Part shown: positions 1-6,977 of the stretch, one piece after another
Layout of the letters: each line of letters opens with the position of its first letter
Position numbering within the stretch: position 1 is the first letter of the stretch
Origin: Thermoplasmata archaeon
Lineage (GTDB): Archaea > Thermoplasmatota > JAKEGO01
Length of the DNA stretch: 18,664 nt
Reading direction: 5' to 3'
Assembly: GCA_022615805.1 (NCBI GenBank)
Contig: JAKEGO010000158.1
Location: 1-18,664 of the forward strand
Position numbers and translations under genes: made by a program
Notes under the pieces: generated by a model
What the model saw: the letters and a program-made list of their open reading frames with translations, nothing else
The model's database searches: none
Told to the model about the DNA's origin: nothing

Positions 1-1354
1 CGGAGGGCTCGGATGGCTTGGAGGGCCTCTTGCTCCGCTTGGGCTTCTCCCAGACGACCTCCTCCTCGGCCCTGCCCCGCTTCTTCCTCTCCTTCTTGGG
101 CTTCCTCTCCTTGGGAGCGCCCTTTGCGATGATGCCAACGCGCATCAGGATGAGGACTATCGCCACTCCCACGACGCAGAGGGACACGACGAGGGCGATC
201 ATCACGGGGAACCCGTCCCCGCTTTCTCCGGTCCCGTCCGTGGACTCCTTCGGATGCTCCCTTGGATCGCGCGGGTTCGTCCCGGACTTGGTCTCCACCT
301 CGTCGGTCCACGTGTCGTCGTCGTCGTCGGCGTCGTCGATGAAGTGCGCTCCGCCCAGGTCGCCGAGGATCGCCTCGCCGTAGAGGAAGACCTGCTGCTG
401 CCCCGGGTACAGGAGCGTGGTGGTGTCGAGCCCTGTGACCCCGGCCCTATCGAGGACGATGTCGCTTACCGCGAGAGTGACCGTGTACCGGATGACCTTG
501 AGGGTATACTGGCTCGGCGTGTTGGCCGTCGGGTTGAATATCGTGTACTGGAGGCTGCGCGCGATGTTCGGGTCCCCTGTTAGGAAGATGTAGACCGTAT
601 TGAGGTAGGCGGGGAGTTCCTCCGCCATCCCGATCTCACTGTACCTTGTGCCGCCTGGACCGACGCCGTACCTCTCGCTCCCCTTCTCGATCAGGAGGTT
701 GCAGCGCTGAGTGAGGGTGGGGTAGCTGAGCGAGGAGAGCAGGAACATGTCGCCCTGCGATACCTTGATGTAAAGGTATTCGAAGGACCTCGATGCCCCG
801 GTCGATTCCTCGTCTACCTCCGGCACCGATATCCCCTGGATCTCCCTCACCGTGATGCTCGCGTCGAAGTAGCCGGGACCGTCGGTCACGTTGACGCGAA
901 CGACAAGGGTGAGCTGCTGGTTCCGGTCGAGGGCGTCATCGTCGTCGTCGTTCCTGTCGCCGTCCGTTACGGCGGAGTACTTGAGCGAGCGCGTGAAGGA
1001 CTCCAGGTGCCAGTCGCCGGGACCCTCCGATTCGGCGTTCGACAGGCCGCTCTGGTCGGATATGTCCCGGACACCCGTGAATGTGATGTTGATCGTGTCG
1101 ATATCCGTGTCCGCGTCGAAGTTCTGCACGAGGAAGGTGACCTCGATCGTGCTTCCCGCGATGACGGGGTTGATGGACTTCTCGAAGCCGGCGAGCGGGT
1201 CGCCCTCCGAATCGAGGACCTTGACATCATAGGTGTGGGTCACGACGATGGATTCGTAAACGTTCTCGACGGACTGGGCCGAAATGGCACTGGCCAGGAG
1301 CAATAGCGCCATTGCAGGAAAAATGGTCGTCAGTAACCAGGCCTTCCCACGCAT
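1..1354 (-). CDS. Membrane-anchored surface protein with acidic TSP3-like stalk (3'-partial)
   Basis: The gene runs off the left edge after 451 codons, so its C-terminus is missing. The N-terminus is a clear signal peptide (basic MRGK, then a hydrophobic run ending ASAISA about residue 26). Residues 27-335 are probably beta-sandwich ectodomain with several NVT/NIT-type N-glycosylation sites. Residues 340-364 form an Asp-rich stretch followed by GTNPRDP, as in thrombospondin type 3 calcium-binding linkers. A membrane helix spans about 382-405, and a very basic Lys/Arg-rich cytoplasmic tail follows. The layout is that of an archaeal cell-surface protein with an outside N-terminus. The ATG is chosen because GGTGA lies 5 bases upstream and a TATA box sits 34-43 bases upstream. 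I do not recognise the ectodomain family. The function is likely surface or adhesive, but this is inferred from layout only. Confidence 0.85.
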   Translation of the reverse strand, partial: MRGKAWLLTTIFPAMALLLLASAISAQSVENVYESIVVTHTYDVKVLDSEGDPLAGFEKSINPVIAGSTIEVTFLVQNFDADTDIDTINITFTGVRDISDQSGLSNAESEGPGDWHLESFTRSLKYSAVTDGDRNDDDDDALDRNQQLTLVVRVNVTDGPGYFDASITVREIQGISVPEVDEESTGASRSFEYLYIKVSQGDMFLLSSLSYPTLTQRCNLLIEKGSERYGVGPGGTRYSEIGMAEELPAYLNTVYIFLTGDPNIARSLQYTIFNPTANTPSQYTLKVIRYTVTLAVSDIVLDRAGVTGLDTTTLLYPGQQQVFLYGEAILGDLGGAHFIDDADDDDDTWTDEVETKSGTNPRDPREHPKESTDGTGESGDGFPVMIALVVSLCVVGVAIVLILMRVGIIAKGAPKERKPKKERKKRGRAEEEVVWEKPKRSKRPSKPSEPS

Positions 1355-1387
1355 TCTATCACCGCTCAGGCAGTTATTGGCATGTTC

Positions 1388-1397
1388 TTATATATAA
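1388..1397 (-). promoter_or_regulatory. TATA box of the surface protein gene
   Basis: Read on the minus strand this is TTATATATAA, a near-ideal archaeal TATA element. Transcription would start about 25 bases downstream, near 1367, giving a leader of roughly 13 bases that contains the GGTGA ribosome site. The rest of the 1355-1512 spacer shows no gene. Confidence 0.75.
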
Positions 1398-1512
1398 CGA
1401 TGGCGATGAGCAGAATGTAGCGGAGGCTCGATTTTTCCGGAAAGGACATCGGGGGAAGCGAGCGCCGCTTGCGTGTCGATGGTGTCGATCGGCGTCGCCG
1501 GCATGCGCGGGA

Positions 1513-2061
1513 TCAGCCGGTGATGAGGTCCTGGAAGTCCCGCCTTCGAGACTCCTTCCTCCGCTTCTCCAGGTACTTGTAGACGGAGCCGTGACGCGCC
1601 CCGCAAAGCAGCATGTCCAACGCGTGCTTGGCCGATTCCATTGCGTCGATGTGGCCGATGATGGCGATCGTGTTGCCGTAGACCGAGAGTTCGACGTCCG
1701 TGTACTCCTCTATGAGCTGTCGCGTCCGGCCGCTCCGGCCGATCACCCTCCCCTTCAACTCCCGGACGCGCCCCGGATTCTTGCCGGCGTAGTCGCGGAT
1801 GTCGATCATCTCGAGGTAGGCCTCGTCCGAAAGGAGGGCCAGCGCACGCCCCGGGGAGAACCCCCTCCCGATCGCCTTAACGATGTCCTGCGCCTTGAGG
1901 GCGAGGAGCGGATCGGCGCGGTCGTGGTCGATGGTCACCTCGCCCGCCTCGGAGTCGATTGCCATCGAGACCCCCGTCGCGCCCTCGATCCTGCGCTTTA
2001 CCTTCCCCTCCGTACCGATGAGGATGGCCACCCTCTCCCGCGGGATCCTGAGGTACCACAT
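1513..2061 (-). CDS. KH-domain RNA-processing protein, Dim2/Pno1-like
   Basis: The 182-residue protein has two KH-type RNA-binding modules. The first opens with WYLRIPRERVAILIG and carries its GxxG loop at 16-19 (GTEG). The second carries RVIGRSGRTRQLIE with GxxG at 108-111 (GRSG). This two-KH layout and length match archaeal Dim2/Krr1-like proteins, which bind the 3' end region of 16S rRNA during small-subunit maturation. The C-terminus is basic (residues 158-176). The start at 2061 is preferred over an upstream in-frame one at 2142, because homology begins at MWYLRIP and a GGTGA site lies 5 bases upstream. That site overlaps the stop of the preceding zinc-finger gene, so the two are probably translationally coupled. 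Confidence 0.9.
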   Translation of the reverse strand: MWYLRIPRERVAILIGTEGKVKRRIEGATGVSMAIDSEAGEVTIDHDRADPLLALKAQDIVKAIGRGFSPGRALALLSDEAYLEMIDIRDYAGKNPGRVRELKGRVIGRSGRTRQLIEEYTDVELSVYGNTIAIIGHIDAMESAKHALDMLLCGARHGSVYKYLEKRRKESRRRDFQDLITG

Positions 2062-2066
2062 GCGGT

Positions 2067-2645
2067 TCACCTGATCTGGTTGCCGTAGACGCGGACGATC
2101 TCCCGCGCCTGGGCGGTCTCGGGGGTCCTGCCGTCCTCGCACTTGATCTTGTGCACGGCGAACCTGAGCCCGTCGACCTCCATCACGTCGCCGACGCTGA
2201 ACTCCTCGTCAGGGGGGGCCATGACCTGCCTCGGCACGCTCCGGGCGCCCCTGTGGACGGAGAAGCGGACGGGTATCTTATCGAATGACCTCGCCCATAT
2301 GGTCTCGATGTCCTCCGCGGGGGCTTCGAGGACCCTCTTCCCGTCGGTCTCGATCCCTCTCACCTGGACGTACTCGCGCCCGGCGAAGAACTCGTCGCCG
2401 ACCCTCACGACGTCGGCGGGGAGGAGGTCCACGGAGGTTGTGCGCGACACGCGCCCCTGGCTCACCACCAGCCTCACGGGGATGTCCTTCGGCTGCCTGA
2501 GGGCGATATGGTGGACCGTGCCGCACTGGTTGCACCTCGCCACAGCATCCAGCGCGGTCGTTGAGGAGCTACGCCCCCTGACGATCGTGTGCGGGGCCTC
2601 GCCGCAGGTAGGACACTCCGCGATGACGGCAGTGGGCGCCTCCAC
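2067..2645 (-). CDS. HVO_0476-like zinc-finger protein
   Basis: This 192-residue soluble protein has one N-terminal zinc ribbon built from CPTC (Cys11, Cys14) and CNQC (Cys38, Cys41). About 150 residues of probable beta-rich fold follow, with repeated blocks such as LLPADVVRVGDEFF and EEFSVGDVMEVDGLRFAVHKI. The overall plan matches the archaeal HVO_0476-type zinc-finger family, whose biochemical role I do not know. It is the middle gene of a three-gene cluster, 5 bases before the KH gene and next to or overlapping the double zinc-ribbon gene. The GTG at 2645 is chosen for the strong GGAGGGG site 7 bases upstream. A GTG at 2666, overlapping the previous stop by 4 bases, is a real alternative. 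Confidence 0.75.
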   Translation of the reverse strand: MEAPTAVIAECPTCGEAPHTIVRGRSSSTTALDAVARCNQCGTVHHIALRQPKDIPVRLVVSQGRVSRTTSVDLLPADVVRVGDEFFAGREYVQVRGIETDGKRVLEAPAEDIETIWARSFDKIPVRFSVHRGARSVPRQVMAPPDEEFSVGDVMEVDGLRFAVHKIKCEDGRTPETAQAREIVRVYGNQIR

Positions 2646-2652
2646 GAACGTT

Positions 2653-2659
2653 CCCCTCC
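2653..2659 (-). promoter_or_regulatory. Ribosome binding site GGAGGGG deciding a GTG start
   Basis: Read on the minus strand, GGAGGGG lies 7 bases before GTG at 2645, while the competing GTG at 2666 has no nearby purine-rich site. It supports the shorter zinc-finger protein. Confidence 0.6.
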
Positions 2660-2662
2660 GGA

Positions 2663-3388
2663 TCACCTTGTGAAGTAGTACTCTTCCCTGCACTTTGGAC
2701 ACGAGACGCGGACCGGGCGTTCGACCGGCACGGCGACGATGGCGTCGCACATGGGGCAGAGCATGTCAACGGTCGGACCGCCAGCGGGCCTGCTTCCCTC
2801 GACAGCAGGGGCCGCGCCCCTCTGGGAGGGCGACGCCGATCCGGCCTTACCCGCCGGGGGTGCGGGGGCCGATGGCTTTCCTTCCGTGGGCCTTTCCGCC
2901 GCCGGTGGGAGGGGCGGTGCCTCGATGGGCTTCATGACCGCCCTCTTCGGCGCGTCCGGAGCGGGTCTCATCGTCACCTTCCGGGATGTTTCGGGCGCGG
3001 GCCCGGGCGCGGCCTTGGGGGGTGCCTCGGCGGGTTTCATCGTTACCTTCACAGGAACCTCTGCAGGCTGCTCGGGAGTCGCCGCCTTCGCGGGCGGGAC
3101 CTCCGCAGGTCTCATCGTGACCTTCCGTGGGGCCTCCCCGGTGGGCCTCATCGTGACCTTCGCGGGGGCGGGGGCTTCTCCCGGGTCGCCCCTGGCATCG
3201 GAAGGTGGGCGCCCTGGCACACCAGCCCGCGGCCCGGCCTGGACCGCCGGAGCGGCCTTCTTCGACCCTCTCCTGCCCGCCGGCCGGGAGGCCTTCTTCG
3301 CCCATAGGGCTCCAGGGAGCTCCGTACCGCAGAGGGGGCAGAAGGACACGTGCTCGAGGAGTTCAACGCCGCATTCGGGACAATTCAT
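2663..3388 (-). CDS. Double zinc-ribbon protein with Pro/Ala linker and KVTM(R/K)P repeats
   Basis: The 241-residue protein has a zinc ribbon at each end and a disordered middle. The N-terminal ribbon uses Cys3, Cys6, Cys17 and Cys20. The C-terminal one uses Cys211, Cys214, Cys230 and Cys233. Residues 27-205 are rich in Pro, Ala and Lys, and contain four copies of KVTM(R/K)P at about 77, 89, 114 and 137, plus a degenerate KRAVMKP at 148. No signal peptide or membrane segment is seen, so it is cytoplasmic. It heads the cluster with the HVO_0476-like and KH genes, hinting at an RNA- or ribosome-linked scaffold role (inference). The ATG at 3388 is chosen over 3448 because a TATA box lies between them and GGTG precedes the ATG. 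Confidence 0.8.
   Translation of the reverse strand: MNCPECGVELLEHVSFCPLCGTELPGALWAKKASRPAGRRGSKKAAPAVQAGPRAGVPGRPPSDARGDPGEAPAPAKVTMRPTGEAPRKVTMRPAEVPPAKAATPEQPAEVPVKVTMKPAEAPPKAAPGPAPETSRKVTMRPAPDAPKRAVMKPIEAPPLPPAAERPTEGKPSAPAPPAGKAGSASPSQRGAAPAVEGSRPAGGPTVDMLCPMCDAIVAVPVERPVRVSCPKCREEYYFTR
2927..3160 (-). repeat. Peptide repeats KVTM(R/K)P, 4 clear copies plus 1 degenerate
   Basis: Within the disordered linker of the double zinc-ribbon protein, KVTMRP, KVTMRP, KVTMKP and KVTMRP recur with spacings of 12, 25 and 23 residues, followed by AVMKP. The flanks vary (Pro/Ala/Glu), while the six-residue core is nearly fixed. This points to selection on the core as a short linear motif. Confidence 0.85.
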
Positions 3389-3422
3389 GCTTGACACCTT
3401 CGCCCGAACAATGGCCTGTGAA

Positions 3423-3430
3423 GATAAATA
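3423..3430 (-). promoter_or_regulatory. TATA box of the zinc-ribbon/KH cluster
   Basis: Read on the minus strand this is TATTTATC, 34 bases before the ATG at 3388. The predicted transcript start falls within about 10 bases of the ATG. It rules out the longer start at 3448 for the zinc-ribbon protein and probably drives all three cluster genes. Confidence 0.65.
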
Positions 3431-3492
3431 GGTTACCTCGGAGCTCATGGACGGAGAGCGTGACGACGAAGCCTCCGCCCGGCGCCCGGGCC

Positions 3493-4110
3493 TTACTTGC
3501 GCCGCGTCCTTGAGCGGAACTTCGCGATGCGCGTGGCGGCGTCGCTCTCGTCGATCGAGAACTCGGGCTCCGAACGCGTCTCCGCCGCGTTCTGCGCCCC
3601 GGCCCTCTCCTGCTCCTGGTAGTACGCCTTCTCCTCGACCAGTTGCACCTCGCAGACGTGCTCGAGAAGGTCCATCACCTGGTTCGCCACCCTACCGCGG
3701 TCGATCTGGTCGAACCGCAGCGTGGCGTGGGTCCGGCCGTCGTGGTCGAAGCCGCGTTCGAAGAACTCGATCGTGACATCGCCGCGGTGGGCGGACAGGG
3801 TGTACCTCATCCCGGGGACGCCCTCGCGTGATCCGTCGGGCGGGAAGCCGATCCCCATGTTGAGGTCGACGATCAGGAGGCCGTTGTTCCAGTCGACGTC
3901 CTCTTTGTACTCCATGTCGTAGGAGTAGCGCTTCAGTTCCTCCCTGACCTCGTCGAACACCGGCTTCATCTCGAAGGCGTAGATGTCCCCCAGCTCGTGC
4001 ACCTTGAGCATCTGCTCGGCCATGCCGCCGAGCTCTGCCCTCTGGCGGAGGGACTTCGAGCGGTAACTGGCCAGTATGCCGATGAGCCTCTCGTGGGGTT
4101 CCGGCCTCAT
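3493..4110 (-). CDS. Conserved-looking hypothetical protein, soluble
   Basis: I do not recognise this 205-residue protein. Residues 1-65 look helical (RLIGILASYRSKSLRQRAEL and a following amphipathic stretch up to KRYSYDMEYKE). Residues 70-135 look like a beta-sheet domain (GLLIVDLNMGIGF, MRYTLSAHRGDVTIEFFERG, THATLRFDQID). A helix at 139-165 and a charged, probably disordered tail ending in RSRTRRK complete it. There is no signal peptide, membrane helix or Cys motif, so it is likely cytoplasmic. Its codon use resembles the neighbours. The ATG is preferred over GTG at 4119 because AGGTG precedes it. It has its own TATA box and lies 104 bases before the zinc-ribbon gene. Confidence 0.75.
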   Translation of the reverse strand: MRPEPHERLIGILASYRSKSLRQRAELGGMAEQMLKVHELGDIYAFEMKPVFDEVREELKRYSYDMEYKEDVDWNNGLLIVDLNMGIGFPPDGSREGVPGMRYTLSAHRGDVTIEFFERGFDHDGRTHATLRFDQIDRGRVANQVMDLLEHVCEVQLVEEKAYYQEQERAGAQNAAETRSEPEFSIDESDAATRIAKFRSRTRRK

Positions 4111-4148
4111 GACGCGCACCTGCCGTGGAACCGATGGCGCGAGGCGTA

Positions 4149-4155
4149 GATAAAA
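4149..4155 (-). promoter_or_regulatory. TATA box of the orphan soluble protein gene
   Basis: Read on the minus strand this is TTTTATC, about 38 bases before the ATG at 4110. The spacing fits an archaeal core promoter with a leader of about 15 bases carrying AGGTG. The element is less ideal than those at 1388 and 13475. Confidence 0.55.
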
Positions 4156-4213
4156 CGTTCTACACGTGCGCGATCGCCGGCCCGGCTGGCCATGGACGAT
4201 CGATGGCTACGGA

Positions 4214-6730
4214 TCACGGCAAGAGGTAGACGCACTCGCCCTCGTCCGTCCGTATCTCCGAAGCCTTGACGCCGGAGTATTCGTGGGTGGTCTTTGTGCC
4301 GCCATCTGTCACGTAGAGACGGGTGGTGCCGCGGGCCTGCTGGTAGTTCCCCTCTATGGACCAGTCCGTGCCGGATGCGAAATGCGTCATGGACGTGATG
4401 GTCTTGCCCGACATCGTGAAGCTCATGGCCCACCGGCAATCGTCGAGGTCGTTCCACGAGCCGCCGTTGTACTTCACCTTGTCGAAGACGACAGTATATA
4501 CATACTTACCACCGAGGGATACGCCCTTGCTGTACTGGACGACGACGACGGCTGTGTTGCCAGCATGGTCGGTCAGCGTGAACGTCCACGATGTGCCCTT
4601 CTTCTTGACGGTTCTTTCGGGGGATGCGTCCCGGGTGTCCATTGCGGTGAATCGCACTTCATCATCCGAGGAGTCGTAACGGAGCCTCAGTTCGGGGCAC
4701 GTGGTGTCGATCATCACGGAGATCGTATTATCGGTTTCGTTGTTCCCGAGCCAGTCGATGCTACCGTATTCGAGGATGTGGGTCCCGTCGTTGCTGTGGT
4801 CCGACGGGGCGGGCACGTTCACGCTGGTGCCTGTGTTCCATGCCCCGCCATCGAGGCGCCAGTAGGTCTCCCGAACGCCCGAACCGGAGTCGACTGCCGT
4901 TAAGGTTATCGTGACAGCGCTGTTGTGCCACAGTCCGTCGTGGTCGTCGGTGGTCGTTGGGGGCGTGATGTCCGCGTAATACCGAGTGGTGAAGGACGCG
5001 TCCCACCATGGGCTGTACATGATCGTGCCGAGTGCGGTGTCGTCGCGGTGGTCGTAAGTTGCGTTCTGGATCTCTCCCTCGTCGATGGTCCCCCAGTGGT
5101 TGTCGCTCGCATCAATGTCGGCCGTCCCTCCGTCGTACATTTCGTACACGGCGTTGGATGCGATGGTGTTGTCGTTGATCGTGTGACCGGTCCCGTCGGC
5201 CGAGATATAGACCCCGTACTGGTTGAATACGAGATCGTTTTGCTCGATTATCGCGTCATCCGAGAGGCCGACGGAATACGATGCGATTATCCGATTACTA
5301 CCCGTGTCCCTTGGTTTGGCGCTTACATAAAGTTGGTCCTTGTCCGCGTTCATCACGATGTTGGTGATATCATCGAAGTTCCCGTGGTCGATCCGCCAGG
5401 GGGCCTGGACCTCGTCGAGGTTGTCGTCGAGGAAATAGAGCACCATATCCTGCTCCCCGTCTTGGGTGTATGCGCCAACGATCCATTGATCGTTTGCCGT
5501 CCTGACAATCGATTTGGGGCGCAGACTGACCGACCAATCGGAACCGAATGACGTGTCAGAGTCGAGGAGGTTGCCCGATGGATCGTAAAGGAACAGGCGG
5601 GACGATGAATCGGTTCTCTGGTACACGGAGAAGAGCGCGTTGTCGTCATCGTCGATCCCAACCGCCATCGCATAGGAGTGGCTCGACCCGGGTGATTTGT
5701 ACCAGAGCGACGTGCCACCCGGGCTCCATTTCCGTATCCTCGCGGCATACGGAGAACCCTGTACGACGCCCGACAAGAGGATGTTGTCCTCGGAGTCGAT
5801 GGCGAGATCGGTATAATATGGCGACCAGTCTCCGCCGGTCGAGTCGTCACGTTTCCATATTATCGTGCCGTTGTTCGCGTACATCTTCACGAGGGAGGGG
5901 CCGTGGCTCGCGGCCTTTCCTGCGACGTAGAGGTACCCCTGGCTGTCGAATCGGCAACCGCCATACGCGCCATAGACCGTCCCCGAATATGGTTCTATCG
6001 CCCACTGGCGGTCGTCCGTGCTGTTGTAATATTCGACGCGGAAATTGTAGGTATAACCGCCAACATGCCTATTTCCGACGACGGCATAGTCCATGTCCGA
6101 ACCGAAGGCTATGCCATAGATCATACCGCCACCCCAGGACGTATGCGATGTGATGTAAGCCCCCGTCGTCGCGTTACGCTTGGTCACATTGTTGTAGGAC
6201 GCATGGATGAGGACGTCACCCGACACATCCATGACGACATCGCCGCTGCCGGCAAATTTCTTCATCCATTCGTCCCGCCATCGCTCGCCGATGTGGATGC
6301 CGTAGTTCGTGTCGGTCACCTCGCAATGGGATATGACGCAATCGTCACCGTCGATGTAGATGCCGCTGTAGGGCTTGGATGTGCCCCCGTTCGTCACGTT
6401 GAACCCGCTCATGCTCACCGAATCGGCCCTTATTCGGACGACCGTCCCGGAACCACTCCCGTCGATGATCGTGTCGGACGACCCGTTCCCGGTCAGCGTC
6501 AACGTCCTGTTGATCTTGAGATGCTCGTAGTATGTTCCCGCGTAGACGTTGATCGTATCGCCGGCCATGGAGGCGTTGTGCGCGTCCTGTATCGACGAGT
6601 AATCGGCTCCCGCCCAGTCGTCGTCTACCGTGTATGTCGCCCCCTCGGCGAATGTCGCGACCGCGATTACAGACCAACATGCCATGAACACTATGCCTAG
6701 AACGTATACTGCTCCATACGAATATCTCAT
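4214..6730 (-). CDS. Secreted right-handed beta-helix protein with inserted beta-propeller-like domain
   Basis: This is an exported 838-residue protein with a signal peptide at about 1-30 (ending TFAEG). Residues 31-150 are the start of a NosD/periplasmic-copper-binding-type right-handed beta-helix (YSSIQDAHNASMAGDTINVY, then LTLTGNGSSDTIIDG and GIYIDG). Residues 155-490 change to repeated blades with features such as DVLIHASYNNVTKRNATTG, DLAIDSEDNILLSG and GIDDDDNALFS, typical of beta-propellers. The helix resumes at about 490-575 and ends in the usual DNHWGT...YSPWW cap. An Ig-like domain (DDHDGLWHNSAVTITLTAVD) follows at about 590-680, then a C-terminal domain I do not know. No C-terminal anchor is visible, so it is probably released or bound non-covalently. 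The ATG at 6730 has GGTGA 7 bases upstream and is favoured over GTG at 6736. Its base composition is visibly less GC-rich than the neighbours. Confidence 0.85.
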   Translation of the reverse strand: MRYSYGAVYVLGIVFMACWSVIAVATFAEGATYTVDDDWAGADYSSIQDAHNASMAGDTINVYAGTYYEHLKINRTLTLTGNGSSDTIIDGSGSGTVVRIRADSVSMSGFNVTNGGTSKPYSGIYIDGDDCVISHCEVTDTNYGIHIGERWRDEWMKKFAGSGDVVMDVSGDVLIHASYNNVTKRNATTGAYITSHTSWGGGMIYGIAFGSDMDYAVVGNRHVGGYTYNFRVEYYNSTDDRQWAIEPYSGTVYGAYGGCRFDSQGYLYVAGKAASHGPSLVKMYANNGTIIWKRDDSTGGDWSPYYTDLAIDSEDNILLSGVVQGSPYAARIRKWSPGGTSLWYKSPGSSHSYAMAVGIDDDDNALFSVYQRTDSSSRLFLYDPSGNLLDSDTSFGSDWSVSLRPKSIVRTANDQWIVGAYTQDGEQDMVLYFLDDNLDEVQAPWRIDHGNFDDITNIVMNADKDQLYVSAKPRDTGSNRIIASYSVGLSDDAIIEQNDLVFNQYGVYISADGTGHTINDNTIASNAVYEMYDGGTADIDASDNHWGTIDEGEIQNATYDHRDDTALGTIMYSPWWDASFTTRYYADITPPTTTDDHDGLWHNSAVTITLTAVDSGSGVRETYWRLDGGAWNTGTSVNVPAPSDHSNDGTHILEYGSIDWLGNNETDNTISVMIDTTCPELRLRYDSSDDEVRFTAMDTRDASPERTVKKKGTSWTFTLTDHAGNTAVVVVQYSKGVSLGGKYVYTVVFDKVKYNGGSWNDLDDCRWAMSFTMSGKTITSMTHFASGTDWSIEGNYQQARGTTRLYVTDGGTKTTHEYSGVKASEIRTDEGECVYLLP

Positions 6731-6790
6731 CCTCACATCACCTCGTCAGCCCCCCAGGGCCTTCGCCACGAATACCAGAGCCTCAACAGG

Positions 6791-6798
6791 TTTATTAA
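6791..6798 (-). promoter_or_regulatory. TATA box of the beta-helix protein gene
   Basis: Read on the minus strand this is TTAATAAA, preceded by an A-rich BRE-like GAAAAC. It lies about 60 bases before the ATG at 6730, so the leader would be near 38 bases. It is one side of a 247-base divergent spacer. Confidence 0.6.
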
Positions 6799-6841
6799 GT
6801 TTTCTTGTGAAATGAACTAAGAACAACGAGAGTTGCGTTTA

Positions 6842-6867
6842 CTGGAATAAAAGACAAGGGTTTCCAG
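6842..6867 (+). promoter_or_regulatory. Inverted repeat CTGGAA/TTCCAG enclosing a TATA-like element
   Basis: The perfect half-sites CTGGAA (6842-6847) and TTCCAG (6862-6867) are separated by 14 bases, centre to centre 20 bases or about two helical turns. AATAAAAG (6846-6853), a TATA-like sequence on the plus strand, overlaps the left half-site. It could be an operator for the divergent surface genes. The hairpin reading is weaker because the stem is only 6 base pairs. Confidence 0.3.
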
Positions 6868-6906
6868 AGCCGTATCTTTCCCGGGGCAGCAGCCGCTCCA
6901 CAATCC

Positions 6907-6914
6907 TCTTATCC
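6907..6914 (+). promoter_or_regulatory. Possible TATA box of the giant TSP3 protein gene
   Basis: TCTTATCC lies 64-71 bases before the ATG at 6978. A start about 25 bases downstream would fall close to the ATG of a tiny ORF at 6941. The match to consensus is weak, and the element at 6846 is a competing candidate. Confidence 0.3.
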
Positions 6915-6977
6915 CACATCCCGGTCGCTCCACATCCCTCATGAACCCGGACGACCTTCAGAGGGGCCGGTGAAGGG

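Noticed and set aside
4170..4195. GC-rich imperfect palindrome as a terminator after the beta-helix gene
   Set aside because: The stem is short, and no T-run follows on the minus strand, so it does not resemble an archaeal terminator.
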